Assembly: GCF_009177095.1 (NCBI RefSeq)
Contig: NZ_AP021861.1
Coordinates: 124,001-188,000 of the forward strand
DNA: 64,000 nt
Source of the DNA: Lacipirellula parvula
Lineage (GTDB): Bacteria; Planctomycetota; Planctomycetia; Pirellulales; Lacipirellulaceae
Direction of reading: 5' to 3'
Made by a program: the position numbers and the translations under genes. Below, in pieces: positions 8,078 through 15,711 of the stretch. Numbering within the stretch: position 1 is the first letter of the stretch; each line of letters starts with the position of its first letter. Under the pieces are notes generated by a model. The model did no database searches, was not told the DNA's origin, and was given only the letters and a program-made list of their open reading frames with translations.

Positions 8078-9691
8078 ATGCAACCTTCTCGCATTGGTCC
8101 GATCGCACTTGAGGGACCGCTCGGCGGTTCCGCCGACAGTAATGTGCTGCGCGGCGTGCATATCGAACGCAATTTGCGGATGGCGGTGAAGCTCCTCCCC
8201 CGCGACATGATCACGCGGCCAATGGGGGGCGACTATTTCTCCGCGGACGTGAAGCTGCTGCAGCGGCTCGTGCATCCCAACATCGCGCGAGTGATGGGGG
8301 GCGCGATCGACGAGGGGCAGCCGTATCTTGCGCTGGAACTCGTCGAAGGTGAATCGCTGCGCAGTTTGCTCGATCGCCGCGGTCGCTTGCCGTGGGAGAC
8401 GACCGCCGACATCGCCGAGTCGATTTGCGAGGCGCTCCATTATGTCCACTCGCAGAAAATGATTCATCAACGGCTGACGCCGTCGCGGATCATCTTGCTT
8501 CCTGAGGGGGGCGTGAAGCTGGTTGGCTTCGATTGCCAGATGACCGACAAAGATCAGGTGCTGGGGTTACGCTCGCCGATGAGCGTGGCGAATTATCTGG
8601 CGCCGGAAATTTTTAAGGGCAAAGGTTCGGCCGCGTTGCCGACGGCCGACATGTTCAGCGTTGGCGTCATCCTTTACGAATGCCTGACCGGCTCGCTGCC
8701 GTGGGGGGCGAAGACGCCGTCTGAGTTGGTGCTCGCGCGACGTGCGGGGCCGGCGCCGCGGGTTTCGGCGAGCGTGCTCGAATGCCCCGTGTGGCTCGAC
8801 GTGCTCGTGTCGAAGTTGCTCGAAACGAAGCGCGGCATCCGCCTCGCGACGGCCGACGGCACGCGGCGAGCAATTCTCGATGCGAAGCGGAAGGTCGCCG
8901 AAGGGATGGGCGCCGCAAAGCATGCGATGTCGGGCAAGCAAGGCGCGCTGGCGATGAAGGCCGACCGCAAGGAAATCGCCGCGCTGCGCAAGCACCAAAC
9001 GCCGACGGTGAAAGACGACAGCCCCTTCTACGAACGGGCGTGGTTCTTGGGATTGTGCCTGGCGTCGCTAATCGCCGTTACCGCGTGGGCGATGTGGCCC
9101 AAGAGTGAAGCGGAACTGTACGACGAGTTCGCGCCGACGATGGCGTCGGAGAGCTACACCGACTGGCGGACTGTTTCCGACAAAGTCGCCGATTTCCGCG
9201 AACGTTTCCCAGAATCGGAACACAATGCGGAGCTTGATGCGTTCGAAGACAAAGTCGCCGAAGGGAAGGCAATGATCGAGGTGAAGAATCTCGATCGCTT
9301 CGGCAGCACGCCGAATTCGAAAGCGCAAAGCTTGTTCGCCCAGGGGCAGAAGCGGCAGCAGTTCGGCGATTTGATGTCGGCTTGGGAACTGTACGAGCAA
9401 GCGATCGAGGCGGTCCCGGCAGAGGCGCCCGCCGACGTCGAGGTCTACCGCCGGTTGGCGACGAAGGGGATCGCCGAGATCAAGGCGTCGCCCGATGCGA
9501 AGCGGACGCTCGCGCAAATGGCCGAGGCGAAGTTGGCCGAGGCGGAGGAACTGATCGACGAGGGCAAGCTGCTGCCGGCGAAGGTGCTGCTGGCGGAGTT
9601 TGTGGAGTTGTACGGGGGCAATCCGAAGCTCCGCGAGCAGGCTGCGGCGGCGCGGGCGAAGATTGGCGAGATCGATGCGCAGCGGGAGTAG
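8078..9691 (+). CDS. Membrane-anchored serine/threonine kinase-like protein, probable pseudokinase
   Basis: A 537-residue protein with a kinase-like domain at residues 1-270, one membrane helix at about 321-340 and a C-terminal helical, TPR-like region rich in Ala/Glu. The VAIK-type lysine (AVK, K38) and the APE motif (175-177) are kept, but the catalytic loop reads HQRLTPSR (130-137) where active kinases have HRDLKPSN, and the DFG site reads GFD (150-152). The glycine-rich loop is also poor. The catalytic aspartate and the metal-binding Asn/Asp are therefore absent, so phosphotransfer is unlikely. A scaffold or sensor role, with the cytoplasmic pseudokinase coupled to an extracytoplasmic TPR-like domain, is my inference. 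It stands alone between the cytochrome gene and a PEP-CTERM gene. Confidence 0.85.
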   Translation: MQPSRIGPIALEGPLGGSADSNVLRGVHIERNLRMAVKLLPRDMITRPMGGDYFSADVKLLQRLVHPNIARVMGGAIDEGQPYLALELVEGESLRSLLDRRGRLPWETTADIAESICEALHYVHSQKMIHQRLTPSRIILLPEGGVKLVGFDCQMTDKDQVLGLRSPMSVANYLAPEIFKGKGSAALPTADMFSVGVILYECLTGSLPWGAKTPSELVLARRAGPAPRVSASVLECPVWLDVLVSKLLETKRGIRLATADGTRRAILDAKRKVAEGMGAAKHAMSGKQGALAMKADRKEIAALRKHQTPTVKDDSPFYERAWFLGLCLASLIAVTAWAMWPKSEAELYDEFAPTMASESYTDWRTVSDKVADFRERFPESEHNAELDAFEDKVAEGKAMIEVKNLDRFGSTPNSKAQSLFAQGQKRQQFGDLMSAWELYEQAIEAVPAEAPADVEVYRRLATKGIAEIKASPDAKRTLAQMAEAKLAEAEELIDEGKLLPAKVLLAEFVELYGGNPKLREQAAAARAKIGEIDAQRE

Positions 9692-9732
9692 CTTCGACCT
9701 GTTTTAGCGCCCGTCCGTATCCGTATTTCTTG

Positions 9733-9760
9733 TTGATATCGGATATGGTGCAGGTAGACT
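9733..9760 (+). promoter_or_regulatory. Candidate sigma70-type promoter for the PEP-CTERM gene
   Basis: TTGATA (9733-9738), a 16-bp spacer and TAGACT (9755-9760), about 55 bp upstream of the ATG at 9816. Identified by consensus only. Confidence 0.35.
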
Positions 9761-9815
9761 AAGTCGCGGTCCTCCTAGCCGCTGCGAACCCGTCTTTCAT
9801 TCGAGACTGAGTCCA

Positions 9816-10505
9816 ATGACGCTACAGAAATTCTCGCGAATTAACTTGTGCCGCTTACTGGCGATCTGCACCGTCGGAATTGCAAGTTGCACGTTGCCGT
9901 CGTGCGAGACGCATGGCGCCCTGACAAAGTATGCGACGCGGGAGGCGTGGCAGGCTGCCGTTGGCATTTACTCGACGGAAACATTTGAGTCGTATGCCGG
10001 CGGGCCGGCGATTCCTGAAACTGGCGGAACATTCTTTGCCGGGCCGTTTCACATTGTCGTCGACGCCAATCATGGGCGAATTGGACCGGCGGGACCGGGA
10101 TTCTTCGGATTCGATACGCCTGGCCTGACTGGGACGTTTTTCGTCGGCGACGTTCATTCTCCCGAAAGTACGCATCCGCACTTCAACACAATTCGCTTCG
10201 CGATTCCCGTTTGGGCCTTTGCCGTCAACTTCGCCGCGCTTGATGACGGCGGTATCGATGATGTACGCGTTGCGGGAGAGTCGTTTGTGATCTCGCCATT
10301 TGGGTCGCTAGGTCTTCGCTCAAATTTCTTCGGAGTCGTTTCAACGACGCCCTTCAGCGAAGTCGATATCCGCAACGCCAATGGCAAGCTGGAGCGGTTC
10401 GGTATGGATGACATGAGCTTCAAAGTCATTCCGGAGCCAGCGACGGGATTGCTGTTGTTTACCGGCATGATGGGCTTGCTGCGACTAGCGCGTCTGCGGA
10501 GGTAA
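9816..10505 (+). CDS. PEP-CTERM sorting domain protein
   Basis: A 229-residue secreted protein. The N-terminus has a hydrophobic signal region (LLAICTVGIASCTLPSC), and the C-terminus is a PEP-CTERM tripartite signal at about residues 205-229: PEPATG, a hydrophobic helix, then RLARLRR. Such proteins are exported, then processed and anchored by exosortase. The central part (STETFESYAGGPAIPETGG...) resembles the beta-rich domains common in PEP-CTERM proteins with no known ligand. There are two cysteines near the signal, so a lipoprotein reading is possible, but no clean lipobox spacing is seen. It is an isolated gene with a candidate promoter. Confidence 0.85.
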   Translation: MTLQKFSRINLCRLLAICTVGIASCTLPSCETHGALTKYATREAWQAAVGIYSTETFESYAGGPAIPETGGTFFAGPFHIVVDANHGRIGPAGPGFFGFDTPGLTGTFFVGDVHSPESTHPHFNTIRFAIPVWAFAVNFAALDDGGIDDVRVAGESFVISPFGSLGLRSNFFGVVSTTPFSEVDIRNANGKLERFGMDDMSFKVIPEPATGLLLFTGMMGLLRLARLRR

Positions 10506-10574
10506 CTCGCTGCCAGCCTTCGTGCTCTTCTGCTCTGTTTGTTCGGGGACCGCTTTTACAAGGAGACAGTTGTT

Positions 10575-10817
10575 ATGCAACTTCTTTGGTTCCTTCTCAT
10601 CGGCATTGCCGCGGGTTGGCTGGCGGGGCAGATCATGGGGAGCGGCGGGTACGGGATCTTGGGGGATCTTATCCTCGGCGTCATTGGCGCCATCGTCGGC
10701 GGGTATCTGTTTGGGATGCTCGGCATCGCCGCCGGCGGATTGATTGGGGCGCTCATCACCGCGACCGTGGGGGCGGTGGTGTTGATTGCGCTGTTGCGGC
10801 TGATCAAACGGGCGTGA
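10575..10817 (+). CDS. GlsB/YeaQ/YmgE family small membrane protein
   Basis: An 80-residue, glycine-rich protein of three hydrophobic helices (LLWFLLIGIAAGWLAGQIMG, ILGDLILGVIGAIVGGYLF, LIGALITATVGAVVLIALL). This matches the GlsB/YeaQ/YmgE (transglycosylase-associated) stress-response membrane family in length and pattern, including the early AGWLAG and GxxGxxxGG turns. The ATG at 10575 is chosen because AGGAG lies 9 bp ahead (10561-10565); an upstream in-frame start would add 12 unlikely residues. Family members rise in stationary phase or acid stress in other bacteria, but their molecular role is unclear. Confidence 0.85.
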   Translation: MQLLWFLLIGIAAGWLAGQIMGSGGYGILGDLILGVIGAIVGGYLFGMLGIAAGGLIGALITATVGAVVLIALLRLIKRA

Positions 10818-10960
10818 TGCCGGCGACGGGGCCGGGGGATGGGGGGCCGAGCGGGGACCGCGACCGCCGGTCGCGGCTTTGTGGGCCGGGGCGCCTGCGG
10901 GCGGGGAATTGTGGGGCTGAAATCCGCGGGATTCCCCAAATTGCGGGGGCGTTACCGCCG

Positions 10961-10989
10961 TTGTGGCCCTAAAAGTCGGCCGCTATAAT
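10961..10989 (+). promoter_or_regulatory. Candidate sigma70 promoter for the acyl-chain gene set
   Basis: TTGTGG (10961-10966), a 17-bp spacer and a perfect TATAAT (10984-10989). The predicted transcript would start about 60 nt before the ATG at 11060. This is the best -10 box seen in the window. Confidence 0.55.
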
Positions 10990-11059
10990 CGCGAATTCGC
11001 TATTTTACCAGCCCGGCGAGTATTCGCCCCGCCTCCCCAAATGTGTCGATAGAGAGCCT

Positions 11060-11545
11060 ATGCGATTCTGTCTGCTTGATCGTATCTGCTCGTTCGAACC
11101 TGGGGTGGAGCTGACCGCGGTAAAGAATGTGTCGCTAGCTGAGGAATATCTCGCGGATCATTTTCCCGAGTTTCCGGTGCTGCCGGGCGTTTTCATGCTC
11201 GAAGCGGCCACGCAATCGGCGGCCTGGCTCGTGCGGATGAGCGAAAATTACGCCCACAGCATGATCGTGCTGCAGGAAGCGAAGTCGGTGAAGTTCACCG
11301 ATTTCGTCACTCCCGGCAATCGGCTGGAGATGCGGGTCGAGCAGCTGAAGCAAGAAGGCTCGGCCGTGTCGTTCAAGTTTGAAGGAAAAGTCGGCGAGCG
11401 GACGTGCACCAGCGGCCGATTGACGCTCGAGTGCTTCAACCTCGGCGACGACGATCCGGAACTGGTTGATTTGGATCGCCGGATGGTTGGCGTGCAGCGA
11501 GGATTCCAAGCGATTCTCACGCGGGAGATGAACCTGAAAGCGTAG
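11060..11545 (+). CDS. FabZ-like 3-hydroxyacyl-ACP dehydratase (hotdog fold)
   Basis: A 161-residue hotdog protein. The dehydratase signature HFPEFPVLPG...LEAATQ is complete, with the catalytic pair His34 and Glu48 expected from FabZ. The family removes water from 3-hydroxyacyl-ACP to give trans-2-enoyl-ACP in the cytoplasm. It is the first gene of a tight locus with an ACP, a second dehydratase and a ketosynthase, so it probably works on chains carried by that ACP rather than in housekeeping fatty acid synthesis. A TATAAT-type promoter lies upstream. A C-terminal extension (DLDRRMVGVQRGFQAIL) goes beyond the minimal FabZ length. Confidence 0.88.
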   Translation: MRFCLLDRICSFEPGVELTAVKNVSLAEEYLADHFPEFPVLPGVFMLEAATQSAAWLVRMSENYAHSMIVLQEAKSVKFTDFVTPGNRLEMRVEQLKQEGSAVSFKFEGKVGERTCTSGRLTLECFNLGDDDPELVDLDRRMVGVQRGFQAILTREMNLKA

Positions 11546-11596
11546 TCTCTCGTTGAGGCCAGCCGAGCGAGTTCGCCGGCGGCGATTGATATAGAT

Positions 11597-11620
11597 CGTT
11601 CAACACACCGTTCAACATAC
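11597..11620 (+). repeat. Two tandem 12-mers CGTTCAACACAC / CGTTCAACATAC
   Basis: Two direct 12-bp repeats differing at one base in the 165-bp gap between the first dehydratase gene and the ACP gene. They could be a binding site; nothing else in the gap is recognised. Confidence 0.5.
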
Positions 11621-11710
11621 ATTTAGATAGACTCGCTCGCGGCGTCGGTCGTTTCGTGAAAGCGGCGGCGGTTCAGCAGCGAGTCCTTACCTGCCAGCGG
11701 AGGTATAGTC

Positions 11711-12106
11711 GTGGGAATTCCGTCGCAAGAAGAGATCTTTGACAAGGTTCGCGAAGCCCTGGTCGATGCGTTGGGCGTCGACGAAGACGAAGTAACGCCG
11801 AACGCGACGCTGCGGGGCGACCTCGACGCCGAGTCGATCGACTTCCTCGACATCGTCTTCCGGCTTGAGAAGGCGTTCGACATCAAGATCGAGCGCGGCG
11901 AGCTGATCCCGATGGACGTGCTCGAAGACACCTCCTACGTGAGCGACGGCAAGGTCAACGCCGCCGGCATCGCGAAGCTCAAGGAGCGGATGCCCTTCGC
12001 CGACCTGAGCGGCTTCGAGGCCGATCCGAACGTCCAAAACCTCGGCAACCAGCTGACGGTGCAGGACATGTGCAACTTCGTCGAGCACAAGTTGAAGAAG
12101 GCCTAA
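11711..12106 (+). CDS. Acyl carrier protein with C-terminal extension
   Basis: A 131-residue protein that starts at GTG 11711 with GGAGG 7 bp ahead. The first 80 residues are a standard ACP: LGVDEDEVTPNATL, then DLDAESIDFLDIVFRLEKAF, where Ser42 is the expected phosphopantetheine attachment site. It is longer than housekeeping ACPs (about 75-80 residues), with a segment of about 40 residues inserted or appended after helix II (GKVNAAGIAKLKERMPFADL...). Such long ACPs are typical of specialised acyl systems. It sits between two hotdog dehydratases, which suggests that it carries the chain for this locus. Confidence 0.88.
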   Translation: MGIPSQEEIFDKVREALVDALGVDEDEVTPNATLRGDLDAESIDFLDIVFRLEKAFDIKIERGELIPMDVLEDTSYVSDGKVNAAGIAKLKERMPFADLSGFEADPNVQNLGNQLTVQDMCNFVEHKLKKA

Positions 12107-12112
12107 GAAGTT

Positions 12113-12197
12113 GCGAGCGGCGAGTAGCGAGTTGCGAGCGTGTCGCACGCTTGCGTTCGCTTATCTCGCGACTCGAAACTCGAAACTCGCAACTCGG
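12113..12197. repeat. TTGCGAGTTTCGAGT-type inverted pair between ACP and dehydratase genes
   Basis: TTGCGAGCGGCGAGTAGCGA and GTTGCGAG on the left, CTCGAAACTCGCAACTCG on the right, forming complementary arms. A related sequence lies inside the TadE-like gene at 27451-27473. It occupies the 100-bp gap and the in-frame upstream extension of the next gene is only this repeat translated. Confidence 0.65.
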
Positions 12198-12206
12198 AGC
12201 TTCCCC

Positions 12207-12740
12207 ATGCGCTGGTTCTGGATTGATCGATTCACTGAATTCGTGAGCGGGTCGCACGCGACGGCCGTGAAGGGCGTCTCGCTCTCAGAGGATCATCTCC
12301 ACGACCACCATATCGGCTACCCGATTATGCCGAACTCGCTTTGCTGCGAGGGGATGGCTCAGGCGGGCGGGCTGCTGATCAGCGAGCACTACGGCTTCGG
12401 CGAGCTTGTCGTGCTCGCCAAGCTGTCGAAGGCGAAGTTCACCGGCCGCGTTCGCCCGGGCGAAACGCTCACCTACAAAGTGACGGCCGACTGGATTCGC
12501 AGCGACAGCGCCCAAGTGTCGGGCGTGGCGACGGTCGGCGATCGGCCGCACGGCGAGGTGCAAATTCTGTTCGCCCGCATGGGCGAAGATATGGCCAAGG
12601 AGATGGGCGCCAAGCTCTTTCGGCCGACCGACCTGCGGCATTGGCTCAATTTGGTCGGCGTGTTTGAAGTCGGCGTGAAGCAGGACGGCACTCGGCTGAA
12701 GCGGGAAGATTACCCGCTCAATGAGGCCGCTTCTGCCTGA
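12207..12740 (+). CDS. Second FabA/FabZ-type hydroxyacyl-ACP dehydratase
   Basis: A 177-residue hotdog protein. The start is ATG 12207, with GGAG about 7 bp upstream. The signature HHIGYPIMPNSLCCEGMAQ gives the expected catalytic His34 and Glu48 at the same positions as in the first dehydratase, but the overall sequence is clearly different, so this is not a recent copy. GTVRP-like GRVRPGETLTYKV follows, as in FabZ proteins. Having two dehydratases and one ACP next to a ketosynthase suggests heterodimer formation or dehydration at different chain lengths. It is the third gene of the set. Confidence 0.85.
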   Translation: MRWFWIDRFTEFVSGSHATAVKGVSLSEDHLHDHHIGYPIMPNSLCCEGMAQAGGLLISEHYGFGELVVLAKLSKAKFTGRVRPGETLTYKVTADWIRSDSAQVSGVATVGDRPHGEVQILFARMGEDMAKEMGAKLFRPTDLRHWLNLVGVFEVGVKQDGTRLKREDYPLNEAASA

Positions 12741-12760
12741 TCCGGTGATCTCTTTGGTGA

Positions 12761-12838
12761 GGGTGCCACTGGCATCTTGCCAGTGAGAACTGCCGAGCGA
12801 GCACCCGCTTCCGCACTGGCAAGATGCCAGTGGCACCC
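12761..12838. repeat. GGTGCCACTGGCATCTTGCCAGTG inverted pair
   Basis: The left arm GGTGCCACTGGCATCTTGCC (12761-12785) pairs with the right arm CACTGGCAAGATGCCAGTGG (12814-12838). Each arm is itself a small hairpin. It lies directly after the second dehydratase gene. Confidence 0.8.
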
Positions 12839-12884
12839 CGACTCGGGTCGAATCGAATGGCGTTGGCGCCTACAATCTGGGGAT

Positions 12885-12910
12885 GACCGCGGGGATGAAC
12901 CCCGCGGCTC
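12885..12910. repeat. GACCGCGGGGATGAACCCCGCGG palindrome, intergenic copy
   Basis: Same family as 3524-3548 and 33178-33205, here in the leader of the ketosynthase gene. Confidence 0.75.
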
Positions 12911-12985
12911 GCAGCGTGAACTTGCTGGCTCGCAGTCGATTGTCACTGCTCGATTAGCCCCCTTTCCTGTTTGTGGATTCTTGCC

Positions 12986-14263
12986 ATGCGTCGTCGCGTC
13001 GTGGTCACCGGCATTGGTTGCGTCACTCCCTCGGGCAACAACCCGGAGAAGCTGTGGGAGAACTTGCTCGCAGGTCGCAGCGGCGTGGGGAAGACGACGC
13101 TGTTCGACGCCAGCAATTTTCCCACGAAGATTTCGGCCCAGGTGAAGGACTGGTCGATCGCCGCAGAAGGCGAAGACGCCGCCGTGTGGGCCAACCGTAG
13201 CCGCCACACGCAGTTCGCCGCGGGCGCTGCCAAGCAGGCGGTCAACGACTCGGGCGTGATGACGGGCGTCGAGCCGACCCGCTTTGGCGTCTACCTTGGC
13301 GCCGGCGAGGGGCAGCAAGACTTCTTCCGCTTCGCGCGGATGATGACCGCCGCGACCGCGGCCGACGGCGACTTCTCGCTGAAGAAGTTCGTTGAGACGG
13401 CGCTTAAGGAACTCGACCCGGTGGCGGAACTCGAGCAAGAGCCGAACATGCCAGTCGGTTACTTGGCTGGCATGTTCAACGCTCAGGGGCCGAACGCCAA
13501 CTGCCTCACCGCGTGTGCCGCGAGCAGCCAGGCGGTTGGCGAAGCGACTGAGATCATTCGCCGCGGCGAAGCCGACGTGATGCTCTCCGGTGGCGCCCAC
13601 AGCATGATTCATCCGTTCGGGATCACAGGGTTCAACCTGCTGACGGCGCTGAGCGAGAACAACGCCGAGCCCGAGCGGGCGTCGCGGCCGTTCGATCTCA
13701 ATCGCGACGGTTTCGTGTTGGGCGAAGGCGCGGCGATGGTGGTGCTCGAAGAATACGAGCGAGCGAAGGCTCGTGGCGCGCGGATTTACGGCGAGATCGC
13801 CGGCTACGGCACGACGGCCGACGCCTACCGCATTACGGATCAGCATCCCGACGGTCGCGGCGCCACCGCGTGCATGACGATGGCGCTGAAGGACGCGCAG
13901 CTCAACCCCAACGACATTTGCTACATCAACGCCCACGGCACGAGCACCGCGGTGAACGACAAGGTCGAGACCCACTCGATCCGCCGCGCTTTCGGCGAGC
14001 AGGCATACAAGATTCCGGTGAGCAGCACCAAAAGCATGACGGGGCACTTGGTCGCCGCGGCTGGCGCGACGGAGCTGATCATCTCACTGCTCACGCTGCA
14101 GCGCGGAGTCCTGGCGCCGACGATCAACTACGAGACTCCCGATCCGAACTGCGATCTCGACTACGTGCCGAACGCGGCCCGTGAGAAGAAGTGCAAGGCG
14201 GTGCTTTCGAATAGCTTTGGTTTCGGCGGGCAGAACATCACGCTGATCGCGACGGCGGTGTAG
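12986..14263 (+). CDS. fabF: Beta-ketoacyl-ACP synthase II family
   Basis: A 425-residue condensing enzyme. It has the complete thiolase-fold triad: Cys177 in LTACAASSQ, His317 in NAHGTSTAVND and His354 in KSMTGHLVAAAGA. The N-terminal RRVVVTGIGCVTPSG is classic KAS II. It joins malonyl-ACP to a growing acyl-ACP, with CO2 release. The start at ATG 12986 is the first residue of the conserved N-terminus. It closes the dehydratase-ACP-dehydratase-synthase set; no ketoreductase or enoyl reductase is encoded here, so those must come from elsewhere or the product stays unsaturated. Whether it is the housekeeping FabF or a specialised copy cannot be told from this window. Confidence 0.88.
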   Translation: MRRRVVVTGIGCVTPSGNNPEKLWENLLAGRSGVGKTTLFDASNFPTKISAQVKDWSIAAEGEDAAVWANRSRHTQFAAGAAKQAVNDSGVMTGVEPTRFGVYLGAGEGQQDFFRFARMMTAATAADGDFSLKKFVETALKELDPVAELEQEPNMPVGYLAGMFNAQGPNANCLTACAASSQAVGEATEIIRRGEADVMLSGGAHSMIHPFGITGFNLLTALSENNAEPERASRPFDLNRDGFVLGEGAAMVVLEEYERAKARGARIYGEIAGYGTTADAYRITDQHPDGRGATACMTMALKDAQLNPNDICYINAHGTSTAVNDKVETHSIRRAFGEQAYKIPVSSTKSMTGHLVAAAGATELIISLLTLQRGVLAPTINYETPDPNCDLDYVPNAAREKKCKAVLSNSFGFGGQNITLIATAV

Positions 14264-14272
14264 TTGCGAAGC

Positions 14273-14363
14273 TCTAGCCCCGGGCTTCGCCCGGGGGTGG
14301 GCGTGAAGTCGGGACGACGTCCCGCTGGATGGTGCGCGACCCCCGGGCGGAGCCCGGGGCTAG
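14273..14363. repeat. ~90-bp CTAGCCCCGGGC...GCCCGGGGCTAG element, left copy
   Basis: Inverted arms CTAGCCCCGGGC / GCCCGGGGCTAG enclose GGGTGGGCGTGAAGT and GGTGCGCGACCCC. A second nearly identical element lies at 15477-15566, so the AI-2E-family gene is bracketed by two copies in direct order. Confidence 0.85.
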
Positions 14364-14409
14364 AAACGCGGCGGCAGATGTTGAAGCTCGCTTGGACGGT
14401 GAAGCACGA

Positions 14410-15480
14410 ATGCCAGATCAGCAACTTGAATCCGCGAAGCCTGCTGCCACCCCATCGCGGAGTCGCGGCAAGCTTGTGGCGCTGGCGGCGGCGACGGTTC
14501 TTGTTCTGTATCTTTGCTACCTGCTGATCCAGCCCTTCATTCCGCCAATCGTGTGGGCGGTCACCGCGGCGGTGGTGACGCATCGGTTCAGCCAATGGGT
14601 TGGCCGCAAGACAAAGACGGCCGATGCGAAGGCGGCCATTTGTGTGGGCATCGTCGCGGTGCTGGTGCTTTTGCCAGCGGTGTTGGTGATCACGGTGGGC
14701 GCGCAGCAAATTGGCAAGGCGATCGAGGGCTGGCCGGCAATCCAAGAGAGTCTCAATGCAGAACTCGCAGAGCACCCGCGGCTCAATGAGCTCTGGCAAG
14801 ATTTCGATCTGTCGCAGGAGGCCCCGCAGCTGATTGATCGTCTTCGACCCGGCGCGGTTGCCGCGGTGTCGACGCCGCTCTACCTGGTGGTGCAAACGGC
14901 GCTGACGCTGTTCGTCCTCTACTTTCTCTACCGCGATGAAGATCTCGCCATTGATTCCGTGCGGAGCGTCCTGCCGCTCAGTGAGGCGGAGTCGAATCGC
15001 CTCTTTCGCCGCGTCGACGACACGATCAACGCGACGATGTTTGGCACAGTGACCGTCGCCATGGTGCAAGGGATCATGGGCGGCATCATGTTCGGCATCC
15101 TCGGCATCGAGGGCGCCACGCTATGGGCGTTGATCATGGGGCTGTTGGCGATCATCCCCTACTTGGGGACGTTCGTGATTTGGGGGCCGGCGGCGGCGAT
15201 TTTGGCGTACCAAGGCGAGTACGGCAAAGCGGCTATCCTCGTCGGTTGGGGAGCGATCGCGATCGGGCTGATCGACAACATCCTCTACCCCTACTTGGTC
15301 GGCTCGCGGTTGCGGCAGCATACGGTGGTGTCGTTCGTGGCGATTCTCGGCGGGGTGAGTTTGTTTGGCGCCACTGGCATCGTGCTTGGGCCGGTCGTGG
15401 TGACGCTGACGTTCTTCTTGCTCGATCTTTGGCGCCGCCGCACCGACGGTCACGGCGATTTGGTCGTCGCCGGCGTCTAG
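14410..15480 (+). CDS. AI-2E family transporter
   Basis: A 356-residue membrane protein with about eight hydrophobic segments. The layout fits the AI-2E exporter/UPF0118 family: two N-terminal helices (LVALAAATVLVLYLCYLL and PFIPPIVWAVTAAVVT), a large soluble loop, and a C-terminal group with the family hallmark GATLWALIMGLLAIIPYLG and DNILYPYLVGSRL. Family members export autoinducer-2 in E. coli (TqsA) or other solutes, including Na+/H+ exchange in some; the substrate here is unknown. The ATG at 14410 is chosen because the frame upstream of it only translates the flanking repeat. Its stop codon lies in the right-hand repeat copy. Confidence 0.88.
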   Translation: MPDQQLESAKPAATPSRSRGKLVALAAATVLVLYLCYLLIQPFIPPIVWAVTAAVVTHRFSQWVGRKTKTADAKAAICVGIVAVLVLLPAVLVITVGAQQIGKAIEGWPAIQESLNAELAEHPRLNELWQDFDLSQEAPQLIDRLRPGAVAAVSTPLYLVVQTALTLFVLYFLYRDEDLAIDSVRSVLPLSEAESNRLFRRVDDTINATMFGTVTVAMVQGIMGGIMFGILGIEGATLWALIMGLLAIIPYLGTFVIWGPAAAILAYQGEYGKAAILVGWGAIAIGLIDNILYPYLVGSRLRQHTVVSFVAILGGVSLFGATGIVLGPVVVTLTFFLLDLWRRRTDGHGDLVVAGV

Positions 15481-15566
15481 CCCCGGTCTCCGCCCGGGGG
15501 TGGGTGTGAAGTAGGGGCGATGTGCCACCACATGGTGCGCGACCCCCGGGCGGAGCCCGGGGCTAG
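15477..15566. repeat. ~90-bp CTAGCCCCGG...GCCCGGGGCTAG element, right copy
   Basis: Same element as 14273-14363 with a few substitutions. Its first TAG is the stop codon of the AI-2E-family gene. Confidence 0.85.
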
Positions 15567-15711
15567 GGGTGGGCCGGAGTTTCCGCGGGTGCGGAGACTC
15601 TGTCGGCTCCGCGGCTTTAGCGGTATTTTAGAGCCTGGCGTCGCCCATCGAGCAGGCCGCCAATACGGCGCCCGCTGCCCGGTCCGCCCTGCCCTGTCGG
15701 AGAGGTTTTTG

